A DNA stretch of 64,000 bases from Thermothielavioides terrestris NRRL 8126 (lineage: Eukaryota > Ascomycota > Sordariomycetes > Sordariales > Chaetomiaceae). The notes beneath the pieces were generated by a model. The model did not search any database, had not been told where the DNA came from, and saw only the letters and a list, made by a program, of their open reading frames with translations. Both the position numbers and the translations under genes were made by a program. The stretch is taken from assembly GCF_000226115.1 (NCBI RefSeq), contig NC_016458.1, forward strand, positions 5,118,001 to 5,182,000, read 5' to 3'. Of this stretch, positions 11,462 to 22,196 are shown one piece after another (within the stretch, counting starts at the first letter, position 1; each line of letters begins with the position of its first letter).

Positions 11462-12798
11462 CTGCGTACTTGTATAGGAAGAAACGGGTTGGGCGTTCTG
11501 TCTATGAGCCTGTTTTATACCCTCCGGCTGTAGGGGGCTGTACTAGACTCGAGGATCCGCTCGCTGTGCTTTTACACTGGTATTTATTTGGTGGCATTCA
11601 TTGGTGGGATACATGGGTTCTGGTTCAGGATGCCTGGTGCAATAAACGGAACGAGAATCCTATTGTTAGTGTTTATCTTGATGTGAACAACTCGTTCTTG
11701 TCTGACTGCTACAGGCCCTCATCCGTAACATCGCTTGCCTTCCCCTTTGCGCCGGGCGAACCCCCAAAACCACTACCATACCTCCCGCTGATACGCACTC
11801 GTTTCATGACCGCATTCATCCGCGCCACCTCGTCCACCGTGAGAGGAAGAAGGTGCTGCTCTTGTTGGGGTTGATAACGCTTCCCGTAATGTTCCACGCC
11901 GACCTCCATGGCAGCGATAAGTCACTAGGGTGTACTTGTAAGCGTATGTGATAGGAGTTCGGCTGTTGCTCATCTTCAAAAATGCATCGCAGTCACACGA
12001 GCAGCAACCACATCAGGCTATAGTCCGTCTCTGATCCGGAGTTCGAACTCCCGAGCTGAGGTGGTACACAACCACATAAGTACTTACGGATTACGCACCA
12101 TGACATCCCCTGCTGAAAAAAGAGGGCAGGGCATGGGGAGATGGGCTGAAGTCTACGGCCGAACTTGCTTCGTCATTACTTCATTCTTGTGGAGGTTGTA
12201 AGTAAACGAGCCGGCAGTTGAGCATCACTCCTGCGGTAGCCCGCGTCGAAAGTTCGATCCTTCATGGCTCTTGGATGTCATTGTGGAGCCCCTCTCTGTC
12301 GTGACGTCTCCAAGCCGCCCAAGCCGCCGTTGCTGGCGGTAAGTGGTTAAGTCGAAAGAAGTCGGCAACGCTCCGATCTTCTCTGGCATTGGTGCTTGCA
12401 TTGCCTTGATATGTAAGTGTAATTGACCCCACGCGGTTGTCAACTGCGCTTGCAGCAAGTGCAAAGGGAAAAGCATTACACTGGTGGCCCCTGGAGGTGC
12501 GAACCCATTACCGACTATTCGTGGCTTCGTAGTCAGTGGTCACTGCGTAAAAAGGGGCGCCGGACCCGTTTCCCGGGATCGAGTCATCATGTTGACATCA
12601 TGATCCCACTTCATGACGAGCCGCAACCGCCTCAACACAGGGTTCGTCTCGGATTTGGTGCAGGGCACCTGTATGGCAGACGGGTATATAAGGGTCTCCT
12701 TCTTCCCAGTTGGAACGGTGTTCTTCCCCTCCATCGCACCATCAAAGACATAAGCAGAAGATTTTTAGCCTATCACGAACAGACCAGCCCAGAACACC
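11462..12798. other. Spacer upstream of con-10
   Basis: Holds the 3' flank of the SH3 gene and the promoter of con-10. No gene is recognised. A tRNA-like T-arm palindrome (GGAGTTCGAACTCC near 12042) does not extend to a cloverleaf. Confidence 0.45.
12685..12692 (+). promoter_or_regulatory. TATA box of con-10
   Basis: TATATAAG lies 107-114 bp upstream of the con-10 ATG in otherwise GC-rich DNA, with a pyrimidine-rich stretch (TCTCCTTCTTCCC) just downstream. A strong TATA box fits a tightly switched developmental gene. Confidence 0.6.
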
Positions 12799-13224
12799 AT
12801 GTCCGGCACTGAGAACACCAACCCCGGCAACTTTGCCAACCGGTACGCGCCGTCGCCTTTCCCCAATGCCGTCCCAACCGGCTTCACTAACACATTTGTC
12901 TCCCAGCCCCAAGGAGGAGGTCCGGGAGATTGCGTCCAAGGGCGGCCAGGCCAGCCATAGCGGCGGCTTCGCCAGCATGGATCCGGACAAGCAGGTACGC
13001 ACCGCTTCCAACTGACTCCCATCTAGATCCCCCTCGACCAGAAATTCGCAGCACCCCTGAAGCAGTCACTGACGTCACCACGTGGGTACCAGCGCGAGAT
13101 CGCTTCGATGGGCGGCCAGGCTTCCTCCGGCAGCTTCGAGCCCGGCAGCGAGCGGGCGCGCGAGGCAGGCCGTAAGGGCGGCTCCCGCACTGGCACCGGC
13201 GGCGGCAGTGACGACGCCGAGTAG
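12799..13224 (+). CDS. con-10: Conidiation-specific protein 10 (KGG-repeat stress protein)
   Basis: Three exons (12799-12842, 12907-12994, 13093-13224) encode 87 aa. The protein starts MSGTENTNPGNFANRPKEEV and carries three KGG-type motifs of about 20 residues: IASKGGQASHSGGF, IASMGGQASSGSF and AGRKGG. This matches Neurospora CON-10 in length, order and wording. Family members are small, hydrophilic, glycine-rich proteins of conidia and stressed hyphae, probably desiccation or heat protectants related to the bacterial GsiB/KGG repeats. Introns are 64 and 98 bp with GTACGC donors. The second intron falls exactly between two KGG repeats, at the Q/R junction. Expected to be induced in conidiation and stress. 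Confidence 0.95.
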
Positions 13225-14144
13225 AACGGGCGTGACATCATAATCTGGGACTGGGGGTGTCTCGGCGCAGGCTGTGTATGATTAGGCACCGGACTGGGTC
13301 GGTCGGGAAGAGTTCTTCGTCTTCCTTTAGCGCGCAGTGTCCGAGAGCACAATGGATGGTTGGGCTGTTATCCTGCCCGGTTTTTACTGTGCGTGGTCAG
13401 CACGGCGATGCTAGAGTGTTGCTCTTGCTGCCTTGTATTGTCTTCAAAGTAAGAGGGCCGATCCGGTTTTATTGGTGGTTGTGGTGCAAGCCTCGTAAGA
13501 AGTACGATGAGCGCAACATATTCAACTACAATCGCCGAAGGTAGACAGAATTGAGGTACTTTCCGGTCTTCCGTCGTACGCCCTGTAGTCGCTTCAGCCC
13601 GTTGTAACCTCGGCATCGTGGCCGAGGCCTTCCAACACCAATGCGATGCAACGGCTTGGCTTCCGCGGTCCCACTCCCGACCCAGCGCGCCGGAGGGGGC
13701 CGGAGACCAATGGCGTTCGGTAGGTGCCGGGCCGAGCTGCCCGATGCCTAGACTCGGACAGCCTTGGGTGGTACTCAGTGGGCAAGAGGTAATCTTGGCT
13801 GACAACTCAAGGTCTGGGGTGTCTCAGCATTTGAGGCTAGTGACTCTGCGGCATAACGTGGCTGCGCGACTAACACCACCAGGACTCGCTGTCCGGTAGA
13901 TTTCTAACTGCCGAGAGCTGTTCCAGGTGGGAAGCAGCATGTGGCTATTTAGCCTTTTGTGCTCGCCAACCATTTGGCTTGTGGCGTCGTATCACCGGGA
14001 TTCCAATCCACACAATGTCGATGGAACAGTAGCAAGCAGTAGTAGAATCATAGAACAAGCAGTTCCTCGCCATCTGGAGACTTCTTCTTGTGCCCTGTTG
14101 GGTCCTCTTCAGCCTCCCTACCTGAATTCGGTCCAACGTCCACC
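13225..14144. other. Spacer, nothing recognised
   Basis: 3' flank of con-10 and 5' flank of the secreted repeat protein. No coding or RNA signal is seen. Confidence 0.4.
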
Positions 14145-16075
14145 ATGGTATCGACTGGCCCGATGCACTTGGCGTTTCTTCTGGCGACGATCTCTGTTCT
14201 TTTGCGCGGTGGATCTGCCATTGACCCGCCGGCGCGCACCGATGTGCCACCCCCTCCCCTCCCGACAGGATGCTTCTTGAACTCGGTGTTGAACCCTCTA
14301 TGGGAAATCTCACAGCTCCAGCACAAGGACTCCTCTTTGAGTCTCGTCCTGGCCAACCCAGCTGATCAATCAGTCTTCTACTGTGCGGGAACCAAGAGGG
14401 AAAACAGCAACCTGATCCAGCCCACATGCGAGACAGATCGTAATCATACCGCTGCTAACGTGACGTTGCTCTTCAACCCACCTCTTCGCAGTCTGAGTAT
14501 TGAACAAACTTGGATTTGCACCGACAACCAGCATATGACCCCGTAAGTCTCACACTCAGAAAGCATGTAATCTACTTACGCTTGCAAAGCTGATTTTCTG
14601 CCAGCACCACGTTCCACGGTACGGGCAACACCACCCTGACTTCGTCCTGCCCCGAGGCATCCTGCCTCCCGGCCACGGAGGTTCGCGTCTATGCGTCGCT
14701 TCAAAGCCCAGTGTCGTTTTCCCCTGTGATGCCGCCGCCCCCTCCTGGCCACGACCACCCCGGCTGCAAGAGGGCGTCGGGGTCACCGACCTGGACCGTG
14801 TCCGGGTTTCGATGGGACACGGGAGCCGTGCCGGTCTACAACCCGGATGTGCCCATCCAGCAGTACAGGCCAGGCTACGCGCTTCACCTGGGACTGATCA
14901 ACCCCGCGACTGGCCAGAACATGACTTGTGTACAGACCATCGGGACTTGGGCCCAGGCCAACCAGAGCGGCTCGCCGTACGAAATGCCCTTCTGGGGCCT
15001 CGACAAACCACTGTGGCAGGAGTGCGTTGACACGCACTGGACAAATCAGTTCATCAATAACTACAACACTTGGACCAACGTGCTACTTGACCCGGACACG
15101 CGCCGTTTGTACGTGGATCAGACATGGTACTGCGACGACGAGGGACCCGAGCATCCGTGAGTGTTCCATGTCTGCCAACCGAAACCTGAAACACCCACCG
15201 TCAGTTTTTTAAAGGGCTAATTAATCGCCGCTTATTGCTCAGTATCCAATATACAGCCAACGGCTCCGTCCCCATCCCCCCTCTGCACTGCGTCCCGCGC
15301 ACCAGCCTTGACGAGTTCGACCCCTTCACCAACGTCGTCGTCAACGGCAGCACCTGCACGGCGGACAGCCCCTTTCCCGTCTCGGGCACGCTCGTCTCGC
15401 AGTACACCATGGCGCCGTACGCCCTCACGCTCCCGCGGCCGGCCGCGAAGCGGTGCACGGCCGACTCGCTCAACCCGGACCTGCGCTACATCCGGCTGTA
15501 CGCGCCGCTGCAGTTCGAGTACCGGTCCTACAAGACGCTGCGGGACGGCGAGGGCCTCGTCGCGGGCCGACTGGAGTTCCTGCTCTGGAACGTCGGCCAG
15601 GACACGGAGCTGGCCTGCGACGGCTGGAACGGCCGGCTCAACAGCAACGCTAGCATCGGGCAGTACGACCCGGACTACTGGTTCGACTGCCGCGAGGAGC
15701 TAGACGTCGGCCAGAGCACGGAGGATCCGAACCGCCTGCGCACGCGCTATGCCCGTGTGAATTTTGATGTCGGTGCCTCGCTGCTCAGGGTGAATATCTC
15801 CTGGACGTGTGATGACGAGTCGCCCGGGAGAAAGTAAGTCAAACAAGGGTCTTGTGTGCCTTTGTCTCTCGTTACCGTACGGCAAAGATGAGAGACCGCT
15901 CACAAGCCTGCTCGATAGCGTAACCTTCGAGGCGCTTTCCGAGGCAAAGCTGCCCACGCTCAATTGCACAGTGGCCGACGCTGGAACGGAGGACGAGGCG
16001 ACGTTGTGTACTTGGCCAGATCGGTGGAAAAGCCAGGACCTGCCGATGCCTTTCGTGAGCTTCCGGGCGTATTAG
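14145..16075 (+). CDS. Secreted protein of exon-sized tandem modules, unknown function
   Basis: Four exons (14145-14542, 14605-15156, 15243-15833, 15895-16075) encode about 573 aa. The ATG sits in a good context (CCACCATGG) and begins a signal peptide (MHLAFLLATISVLLRGGSA). The first three exons each end with the same kind of sequence: EQTWICTDNQHMTP, DQTWYCDDEGPEHP and NISWTCDDESPGRK. Each has a Leu-rich strand just before it, and all three introns are phase 2, so each exon encodes one copy of a module of roughly 130-195 aa. Exon 4 is a short degenerate tail (TFEALSEAKLPTLNC). Cys, Asn-glycosylation sites and Trp are frequent, as in extracellular beta-rich proteins. No catalytic motif is recognised. 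It looks like an adhesin or binding protein that grew by exon duplication (inference). Confidence 0.8.
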
Positions 16076-17531
16076 TCGCCGTGGGGGAAGCGTGTAGCTT
16101 AATCTTTACAGTCAAATTGGGATCTTCGATTCGGCCCCGCCAGGAACACGAAGAGCGTTTTCAAGAGCGTGTACTAGGAAAGAAGAGAATTCTAGGCAGA
16201 GTGCCGAGTTAAAAGCATGGATTGTCATAGGAGCGAGTGCTAGAAGCGTGCGACGACACGGGTACTCGAGCACGTAGACCAGTTCACAGGCTGCCCTTGG
16301 AGCTCATGGACTTGCCGGGGAAGATGATCTGGTCGCTGAAGAACTGAGAGGACCACAAGCGAATCAATCCTCAGAACAGCGCCCGGTGTCTGGTTGACTG
16401 GGTGAAAGCCAGGGCACACGCCAGTAGTCTGAAAGGCGGTGAAGGTATAGTCCAAGGCCCCTGGTAAGATTACTCAAAGTCTGGCCGGAAACTAATTACA
16501 CGGAACCAGTGGGGATTACAGTTTGCGTTACTAATCCTATTTTCCCCTCGGACTCGGGCTGGATGTGCCTCTCTATATTCGGTTTATCGGTTTAAGGCAA
16601 CTGGCGGAAAGTGGTAGCGCTGTGCGAGAGCAGGGCCTCTCCTCCCTTATTATCCCCTACTTCTATACAATTACTTCTGTTGCCTTCTCCCATCAAAGTA
16701 ATTTTCTCCAGTCGGTGGCATATGTGACTTCTCCCAAAGTTCCGTATGGTAAACCGCATCCTCCCAGAGTAGCCATAGTCTCAAAAGTCCGTTTGTCTCT
16801 ATTAAGTGCAACAATCATCCGTCTTCCAGAGTGCCGTGCAACACCTTGCAAGCCCTGCTAGAACCCGTGTAAGCTAGTCTCTGCTGTCTCTGCCAGAACG
16901 GGGCGCCCTGCGCGAGCGACCTCGACGACGACTTAATGATCTCTCCTCCAAAACAGCCAGATTAGACCTTGGACGCCATCTTCAGGACGCTTTACGCCTT
17001 GACCTTTCTTCATCAAGCGTAATAACTCGCCGGTGGTCTTGGATAGGCAGGCACTGCACCAAGCCTGCAAGCCCCTGGAGCGCCCCTGAGGTGAGACTTT
17101 ACGCCCTAAATGACTACAGCGGCCAGTTTCATGGCGAAGCATGCCGATACTGCTCATTTGATCCAAACTTGTTTATGAACGAACACTCGAAGTTGTTGAC
17201 TTCTTTCAGGGGTTTCAAGCTGGTGAGGGAAGGGGTGTCGTTGTCCGCTTACATAATCATGCCACTTACACCGACAATGGCGATGCCAAGATGACGGGGG
17301 GTTCCGGGGGTATCGTGAGCTGACTGCAGATCACCGCAACGGAACAGTCTCCGAACTGGCGAGATCAAGGCGTAGTTTAGCCGAGCAACTACCGCTAACT
17401 CGCAGTCCGAGCCCCGCAAAACGTTCCAGGTTGCTAGGCACTGAATAGCGGAACACTTGCTGTTTAACCAGATCTCGTCCCAGGAAAGTGGGAAAGAAAT
17501 TATCTCCACACCACGGTTCAAGCAGTAGTGG
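16076..17531. other. Spacer, at most a gene remnant
   Basis: No intact gene. On the minus strand near 16470-16296, two short stretches read like coding sequence (DYTFTAFQTTGVCPGFHPVN, and QFFSDQIIFPGKSMSS ending at a stop), but no upstream exons or workable introns connect them. Confidence 0.3.
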
Positions 17532-17604
17532 GACTCCTTGGCGCAATTGGTAGCGCGTTCGACTCCAGATCGAAAGGTTATCCGTTCAAGTCGGGTAGGG
17601 GTCA
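17532..17604 (+). tRNA. tRNA-Trp (anticodon CCA)
   Basis: A full cloverleaf can be drawn. The acceptor stem GACTCCT pairs with AGGGGTC (one T-G wobble). The D arm is GCGC/GCGC with loop AATTGGTA, and the anticodon arm is TTCGA/TCGAA with loop CTCCAGA (anticodon CCA at 17565-17567). The T arm is ATCCG/CGGGT with loop TTCAAGT, and the discriminator base is A. There is no intron. The CCA trinucleotide at the 3' end is not encoded, as is normal in eukaryotes. TTTTCTTTTTAG downstream (from 17638) can serve as the Pol III terminator. Confidence 0.93.
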
Positions 17605-17863
17605 AGCTCATTCCCCTGGTGGCTGCCGGGGTCATCTGTTTTCTTTTTAGTTTGGGCTGTACAACTACGAAACGGACAGAAAGCTATTTGAGGATTCCAT
17701 ATGAGGACTGAAGAGAATGGTGGGCATACCGTCTTTTCTTCCAAGATAATTTAAGTGGGCCAAGACGAAGCTAAATGCCGAGTCAGACCCCTGCCCACCC
17801 AAGCATTTCTTGTAGCCCAGGCATTCCATTGCAACGTGGTCCTTGGTATAATTTGCTAGCCAT

Positions 17864-20044
17864 TTACAACCTATCCAGCGCATCGCTAATCATCCGGCAC
17901 ACATGTGTGTGCTGCTCCTTGCTGTTCTTGCCCCTGAGATCAAACAGCAACTCTGGGACCAGCAGCTCGTACTGCCCCACCGTCTTGGACATGACCTCAA
18001 AGACCTTCCTCATCTCGTTGCCGTGGCCGAGCTCCTGCCAGTTGGGCACCGAGGTCGCCTTCCCGCCCGCCTGCCTCGAGTACTCGAGCACGAGCGCCGC
18101 GAGCCCCGCCGCGACCGGGACGGACTGCGACGTGCCGCTCAGGCTCTTCATCGCCTTATTTGGAGGTGACCCTTTCTCGCTCAGTGCCACGGGCCAGGCG
18201 GCCACGAGGTGCTCGCCCAGGATCATGAAGTTGTCGCCCAGGATCGCGGGCGGGTTGAAGTTGGACGGCCGGCCGTCGGCGTCGCACGAGTTGACGCAGA
18301 TGACCTCCCGCATGGAGGCCGGGAACGAGGTCGGGTTCCAGAAGCCCGAGTTGGACGCGGCCGCGAACAGGATGCAGCCGTGGAAGTGGGCCTTGCGGAT
18401 GGCGTCCTTGATCGCCTTGTGCTGGCGTGGGAAGCCCCACGACATGCAGATGATGTCGACGGCCCAGTGCCCGGCTTTCTTGTCCTTGCCGGCCGCTGTC
18501 TCGATGGCCTGGTTTGGGTCAGCACGGCTGCCTTCTTGAGGCGCGGTGGGCGATTTGACTTACCTGTGCAATGAGCTCTACATTCCGTTCGGCCTCCTCG
18601 ACGTCGTCCTTGAGAAAGACGCGTGCGCTGTACACCTCGACCTTGGGAGCAACCTGCAGCAGCAGATGGGCCAAATGGGTCCCGTGCCCGCACGAGTCCA
18701 CGTCCCCGGGATGTCCATCGACGAAACTGGCGCACCTGATCTGACCGTTCTTTATGCGCGGTTCAAGCTCGGGATGGGTGCCGTCAACCCCGGAATCCAG
18801 AACGGCTACTCGTATCGGTCTCTGATTCGTCCTTCGCTCGGCGACAAAGTCGATGATGGGATGCATGTTGACTGTGATCCAGTAGTTACCCGATGCCGGG
18901 TCAGGGAGGCTGAGGAGCAATAGATCAGATGAGATAGCCCCCTCTATCTTCAGGGGATGCTCACCGTCTGCGTGCTCCGCTCTCCGAGTCATGCATGGCG
19001 CCCGGTACTTCTGCCTGGCGGAAAGGCAAGCCCGTGGCCTTGCCAAAGCCGTTGCTGGCATTCCATTCCTCCCTTACTCCTTGAACCAAAGTTTTCATCT
19101 TTGCCCGGACGATGACGTAACTGCTGGAAGAAGGAGATTCGTGTCGAACCAGGTTGAGGAAATCCGAGGGCAGCATGCACGTCTCCTCGCCCGGTACACC
19201 GAGTTCAACAGCCTTTTTGCCGAGAGTCGATGTAGTAAGTTCCCACGAACGCTTGATTGGGTGGGTGTCGTAGAAGGAAAGGATGGCGATCAGCCGATGG
19301 CTCTGCATGAAAACCTGGAACTCGTCGCTGAGGGCCTTCAAAACCCTGCCGGCATGGAGACAGTGTGGTGCTTCGCCGTAAAAGCCTCGAAGGTGGGTAT
19401 CGCCCCAAAGCTCTGGGCGGGACGCAAGGTCCCTCTCCACCAACAGCAGGTATAGAAGTTCTCTGACGTCGCCGGCTATGGTCTGTGGCGTCCCAAAAAA
19501 GACCAAACCCCGGACACTTGAGCGAAGGGCTTCCCATTTCTTGCTCAAAATTGGATCCGAAAAGGCCAGCATCAAGGCCTGCCCATCTAATGTGAGCAAC
19601 CTTCTCTCTGTGGGCGCCCATAACTGTCAACACTCACCTTCTTCGCAATTATTCCACCGAATTCACTACAGAGAAAGACAATCGGGATGGGTTCCTAACG
19701 GGTCTCATTGTTAGAACCATGCTTGCTCCAGACTCACAGACACATCGGAAAGCCTAGCGGTAGTCGGGACTTACATCGTGCATTAGATCAGCACAGCAGT
19801 CATTCAGAAAGGCTGCAGCCAGCGTCTGAATGACATCTTCGCAGCTGTCGAACTTTCCCAATGAGCTGTATCCCCAAGACCCAATCCGCGCAGTGGGAAA
19901 GTCCTTGGCGAGGAGGTTCTTGAGTAGATTGTTTTGGCCATTGTCGTTTGGCTTTTCCCACGACTTTTCTAGATCCCCAAAAAAACCATGGATGGCAACG
20001 AAACTAACTCCACACATGGTAAGCAAAGGGATAGCGAAGGGCAT
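17864..20044 (-). CDS. Alpha/beta-hydrolase (DUF676-like) and subtilisin-like (S8) protease fusion
   Basis: Five minus-strand exons (20044-19775, 19694-19638, 19578-19078, 19010-18564, 18508-17864), all phase 0, encode about 639 aa. Residues 1-250 form the alpha/beta-hydrolase found at the N-terminus of many fungal NLR-like proteins. It has VSFVAIHGFFGDLEKSWE, the nucleophile elbow CSEFGGIIAKK (G-x-S-x-G-G-like, with Cys for the first Gly) and GLVFFGTPQ. Residues 340-600 form an S8 subtilase with a complete triad: Asp in AVLDSGVDG (about 348), His in CGHGTHLAH (about 385) and Ser in SGTSQSVPVAAG (about 552). The oxyanion Asn is in AAASNSG (about 478). No nucleotide-binding or repeat domain lies between them, and no signal peptide is seen, so the protein is probably cytosolic. 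The exon 3/4 join (67-bp intron, 19011-19077) was chosen because it alone keeps the frame open. An upstream first exon cannot be excluded. Confidence 0.82.
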
Positions 20045-20606
20045 GCTTCTGCATGCCGTACTCAACCGTAGGGGCTTGGGTCGCCGGGGGCCGGTACAGC
20101 CATTTGAACCCAAGGTATGTCGGCTCCATCGTTCCGCGTCGAGACATGAAAACAAACTAAACTGAGTCGCCTGGTTGAGAGGAAAAGAGGGTAAGGGGTA
20201 AAGCAGGCTCGGGCAAGTGTGATCCACCATATGCGGAGCCTCCGCAGAGAGAGGGGAAACGGAAGAGGAGGGCGGCATCTGAAGTCAATTGGCCCAGCCT
20301 TGGCCAATCCAAGGTGATATTGGGGGCGTCTCTTGCAGCATGGGGGTCAGGAGCTGGTTGGGTTCCAACACTTTCCAATCCAGTCCCCGCAGACGCCACT
20401 TCAGGCAGCGTAACATGAGTCTTGGTAAGCACTGAGGCAGCCTGGAGCCCAACCATTCCTCGCTGGGAGAGAAGGACCAAAGGACACCTCGTGTCTGCTG
20501 CATTTGCCGTGTCCTGACGATGCTCAAAAGAACGGGTGAAAGGTTGAGGCATGCTGTTATCTGGGCTCTGATGGAAAGGAATCTAGCACAGAGCCTGCGC
20601 TGAGCC
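20045..20606. other. Spacer between the protease and gasdermin-like genes
   Basis: Holds the 3' flank of the gasdermin-like gene and the presumed promoter of the protease gene, both on the minus strand. Nothing else is seen. Confidence 0.4.
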
Positions 20607-21629
20607 TCACTCCTCTTCTGTCTGATATGTGCTCTTCCCAATGGCCAGCTGACAAGGGCCTTCGTCCTCGTCGTCCAACAAATTCAGCGTCTCAAACGCT
20701 TCGGCCGCTTCCCCCAACTGATCGGCATGGACAGTGTCCTCTGCAAACTCGAGAAACGAGAAATCCATTTCCTCGGGATCTTCTTGTTCATCCTTCAAAA
20801 TTGTAGCCGCGCTGGTACGACCCGTAAAGTCGTAGGAGGCAAGCGCCCCTTTCGTGTAAGGACGATGCCCCTGCGGCTTCTTCTTCCAGCTGTAAAAGCA
20901 CTGGCGCACCGCAAACGCGTAGATAAACGGCGTCACCGGGACAAAGGAAGCCGGAACGCTGGATTTGTGCTCCTTCCTGCCCTTCGCTTCTACCGCGCCA
21001 GGAACCCCGGCGCCGTCGCCGTTTGCTTCGACGGAACCTTCCAGCGTAGACTGGTCGTCCTGCTCGGTCCGGATGATATCGCTGGGCGCGTCCTCGTTGC
21101 CACTCGCAGTGGAGCCTCCAAGCGTCTTCTCACCGTCGTCGTCCTCCTCCGGCGGCCGCTGCTCCGGGTAGGCAATCTTGAGCGCCGTGATCATGAAGAC
21201 GGGCTTGCGAAAGACGGGTCTGCTCTTCAGCTTCCTCTGCACCTCAGCCGTCATCATGCTCCTCTCGACGTAATCGTCATCGGGCATGATGGCTTGCGTC
21301 TGCAGGCGGGACAGGGTCGCCGAGAAGACGCGTGCGTGGGACTCGGTCATCTTCAGGCGGGCTTTCAATCCAATATGGTAGATTGCTTTGGCGAGAAGAC
21401 TGAGTTCTTCATCGTCGCTGTTCTTGACCCCGCCTTTGAACTTCTTGACCTCGGTGACGGGGATCTGCATCCCCTCATTGAATGGAACGAAGTCGGTTTG
21501 GTTGAGGGGGTTTCCGGGATCGTCCAAGTCCGTGATAAGATTGCCTAACTTGACTGGGACATCTGGCGGGTAGTCGAAGTGCGAAGGCAAAAAGTACGAG
21601 GGCTTTGGCCCTATGTAGCCCTTACCCAT
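20607..21629 (-). CDS. Candidate fungal gasdermin-like protein (RCD-1/HET-Q1 type)
   Basis: Single exon, 340 aa, start ATG at 21629. The N-terminus reads SYFLPSHFDYPPDVPVKLGN (residues 11-30), then LITDLDDPGNPLN. A central block contains DDYVERSM and FRKPVFMITALKIA (about 118-153). A charged, Ser/Gly/Glu-rich insertion (about 157-225) precedes PFIYAFAVRQCFYSWKKK (about 234-251) and YTKGAL. I recognise this order (F-D-x-P-P-x-x-P-I/V-x-LG, Y-x-x-x-S-M, K-P-V-x-M-I-T-x-L-K-I-A, F-x-Y-A-F/Y-x-R-x) from fungal proteins encoded beside NLR and protease genes, among them the gasdermin-like RCD-1/HET-Q1 family; this recognition is from memory. The C-terminal 60 residues are very acidic and could be a removable inhibitory tail. 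The adjacent subtilase, on the same strand, fits the het-Q1/het-Q2 pattern in which the protease activates the pore former by cleavage. The family assignment needs confirming. Confidence 0.5.
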   Translation of the reverse strand: MGKGYIGPKPSYFLPSHFDYPPDVPVKLGNLITDLDDPGNPLNQTDFVPFNEGMQIPVTEVKKFKGGVKNSDDEELSLLAKAIYHIGLKARLKMTESHARVFSATLSRLQTQAIMPDDDYVERSMMTAEVQRKLKSRPVFRKPVFMITALKIAYPEQRPPEEDDDGEKTLGGSTASGNEDAPSDIIRTEQDDQSTLEGSVEANGDGAGVPGAVEAKGRKEHKSSVPASFVPVTPFIYAFAVRQCFYSWKKKPQGHRPYTKGALASYDFTGRTSAATILKDEQEDPEEMDFSFLEFAEDTVHADQLGEAAEAFETLNLLDDEDEGPCQLAIGKSTYQTEEE

Positions 21630-21717
21630 AACAGCTTTTGTGATGCTCTGTCTTGCGGCCGTGTGAGTGATGGAGATGACGAGCCGTAGGAGCCTGGTTT
21701 GGATCACTTGGGGACAG

Positions 21718-21724
21718 CTTTATA
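21718..21724 (-). promoter_or_regulatory. TATA-like box upstream of the gasdermin-like gene
   Basis: TATAAAG on the minus strand, about 90 bp upstream of the ATG at 21629. Confidence 0.4.
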
Positions 21725-22119
21725 CGGAAGATAAGGAATCTGCATCGGGCTTAAATGCGGGAGGAACGCGCTAGTGTTGGGCAGCGGGGAACTCGCTCGT
21801 CCGAGGGGGAGGAGGGAGAGGGGGGGGAAGGGGGACAGGGAAGAGCCCGAGAATCTGCCTGACCACTCAAAACTTGTCGTCGTTTACCTCTACGAAATCC
21901 CCCGGCCGCAAATCTGCCTACTCCCGTGTTCTGGTGTCACCTGCCCTTCGGGACTGCTTGACATAGAGATGGCCGAATGCTTCACGTCAATGCAGAATTA
22001 ACATCGAAGACTTTTAGCCAGGAAAACCATATGTTTTGTGGTCATCATAACATCTGCAGCAGGAGCACGCAGAGACTTAGGAGTACCAGTGCCTCTAGAG
22101 TAAATAACTAAATAAAGTG

Positions 22120-22196
<77 letters not shown>

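Noticed and set aside
12020..12070. tRNA-like T-arm (GGAGTTCGAACTCC)
   Set aside because: It is a simple palindrome; acceptor, D and anticodon stems cannot be built around it on either strand.
12470..12550. Minus-strand sequence resembling a tRNA (GGGTTCGCACC)
   Set aside because: The T-loop lacks the invariant A58 equivalent and the stems do not pair.
16296..16470. Two protein-like stretches on the minus strand (FTAFQTTGVCPGFHPVN and FFSDQIIFPGKSMSS)
   Set aside because: The gap between them is shorter than a workable intron and no upstream exons were found; at best a gene fragment.
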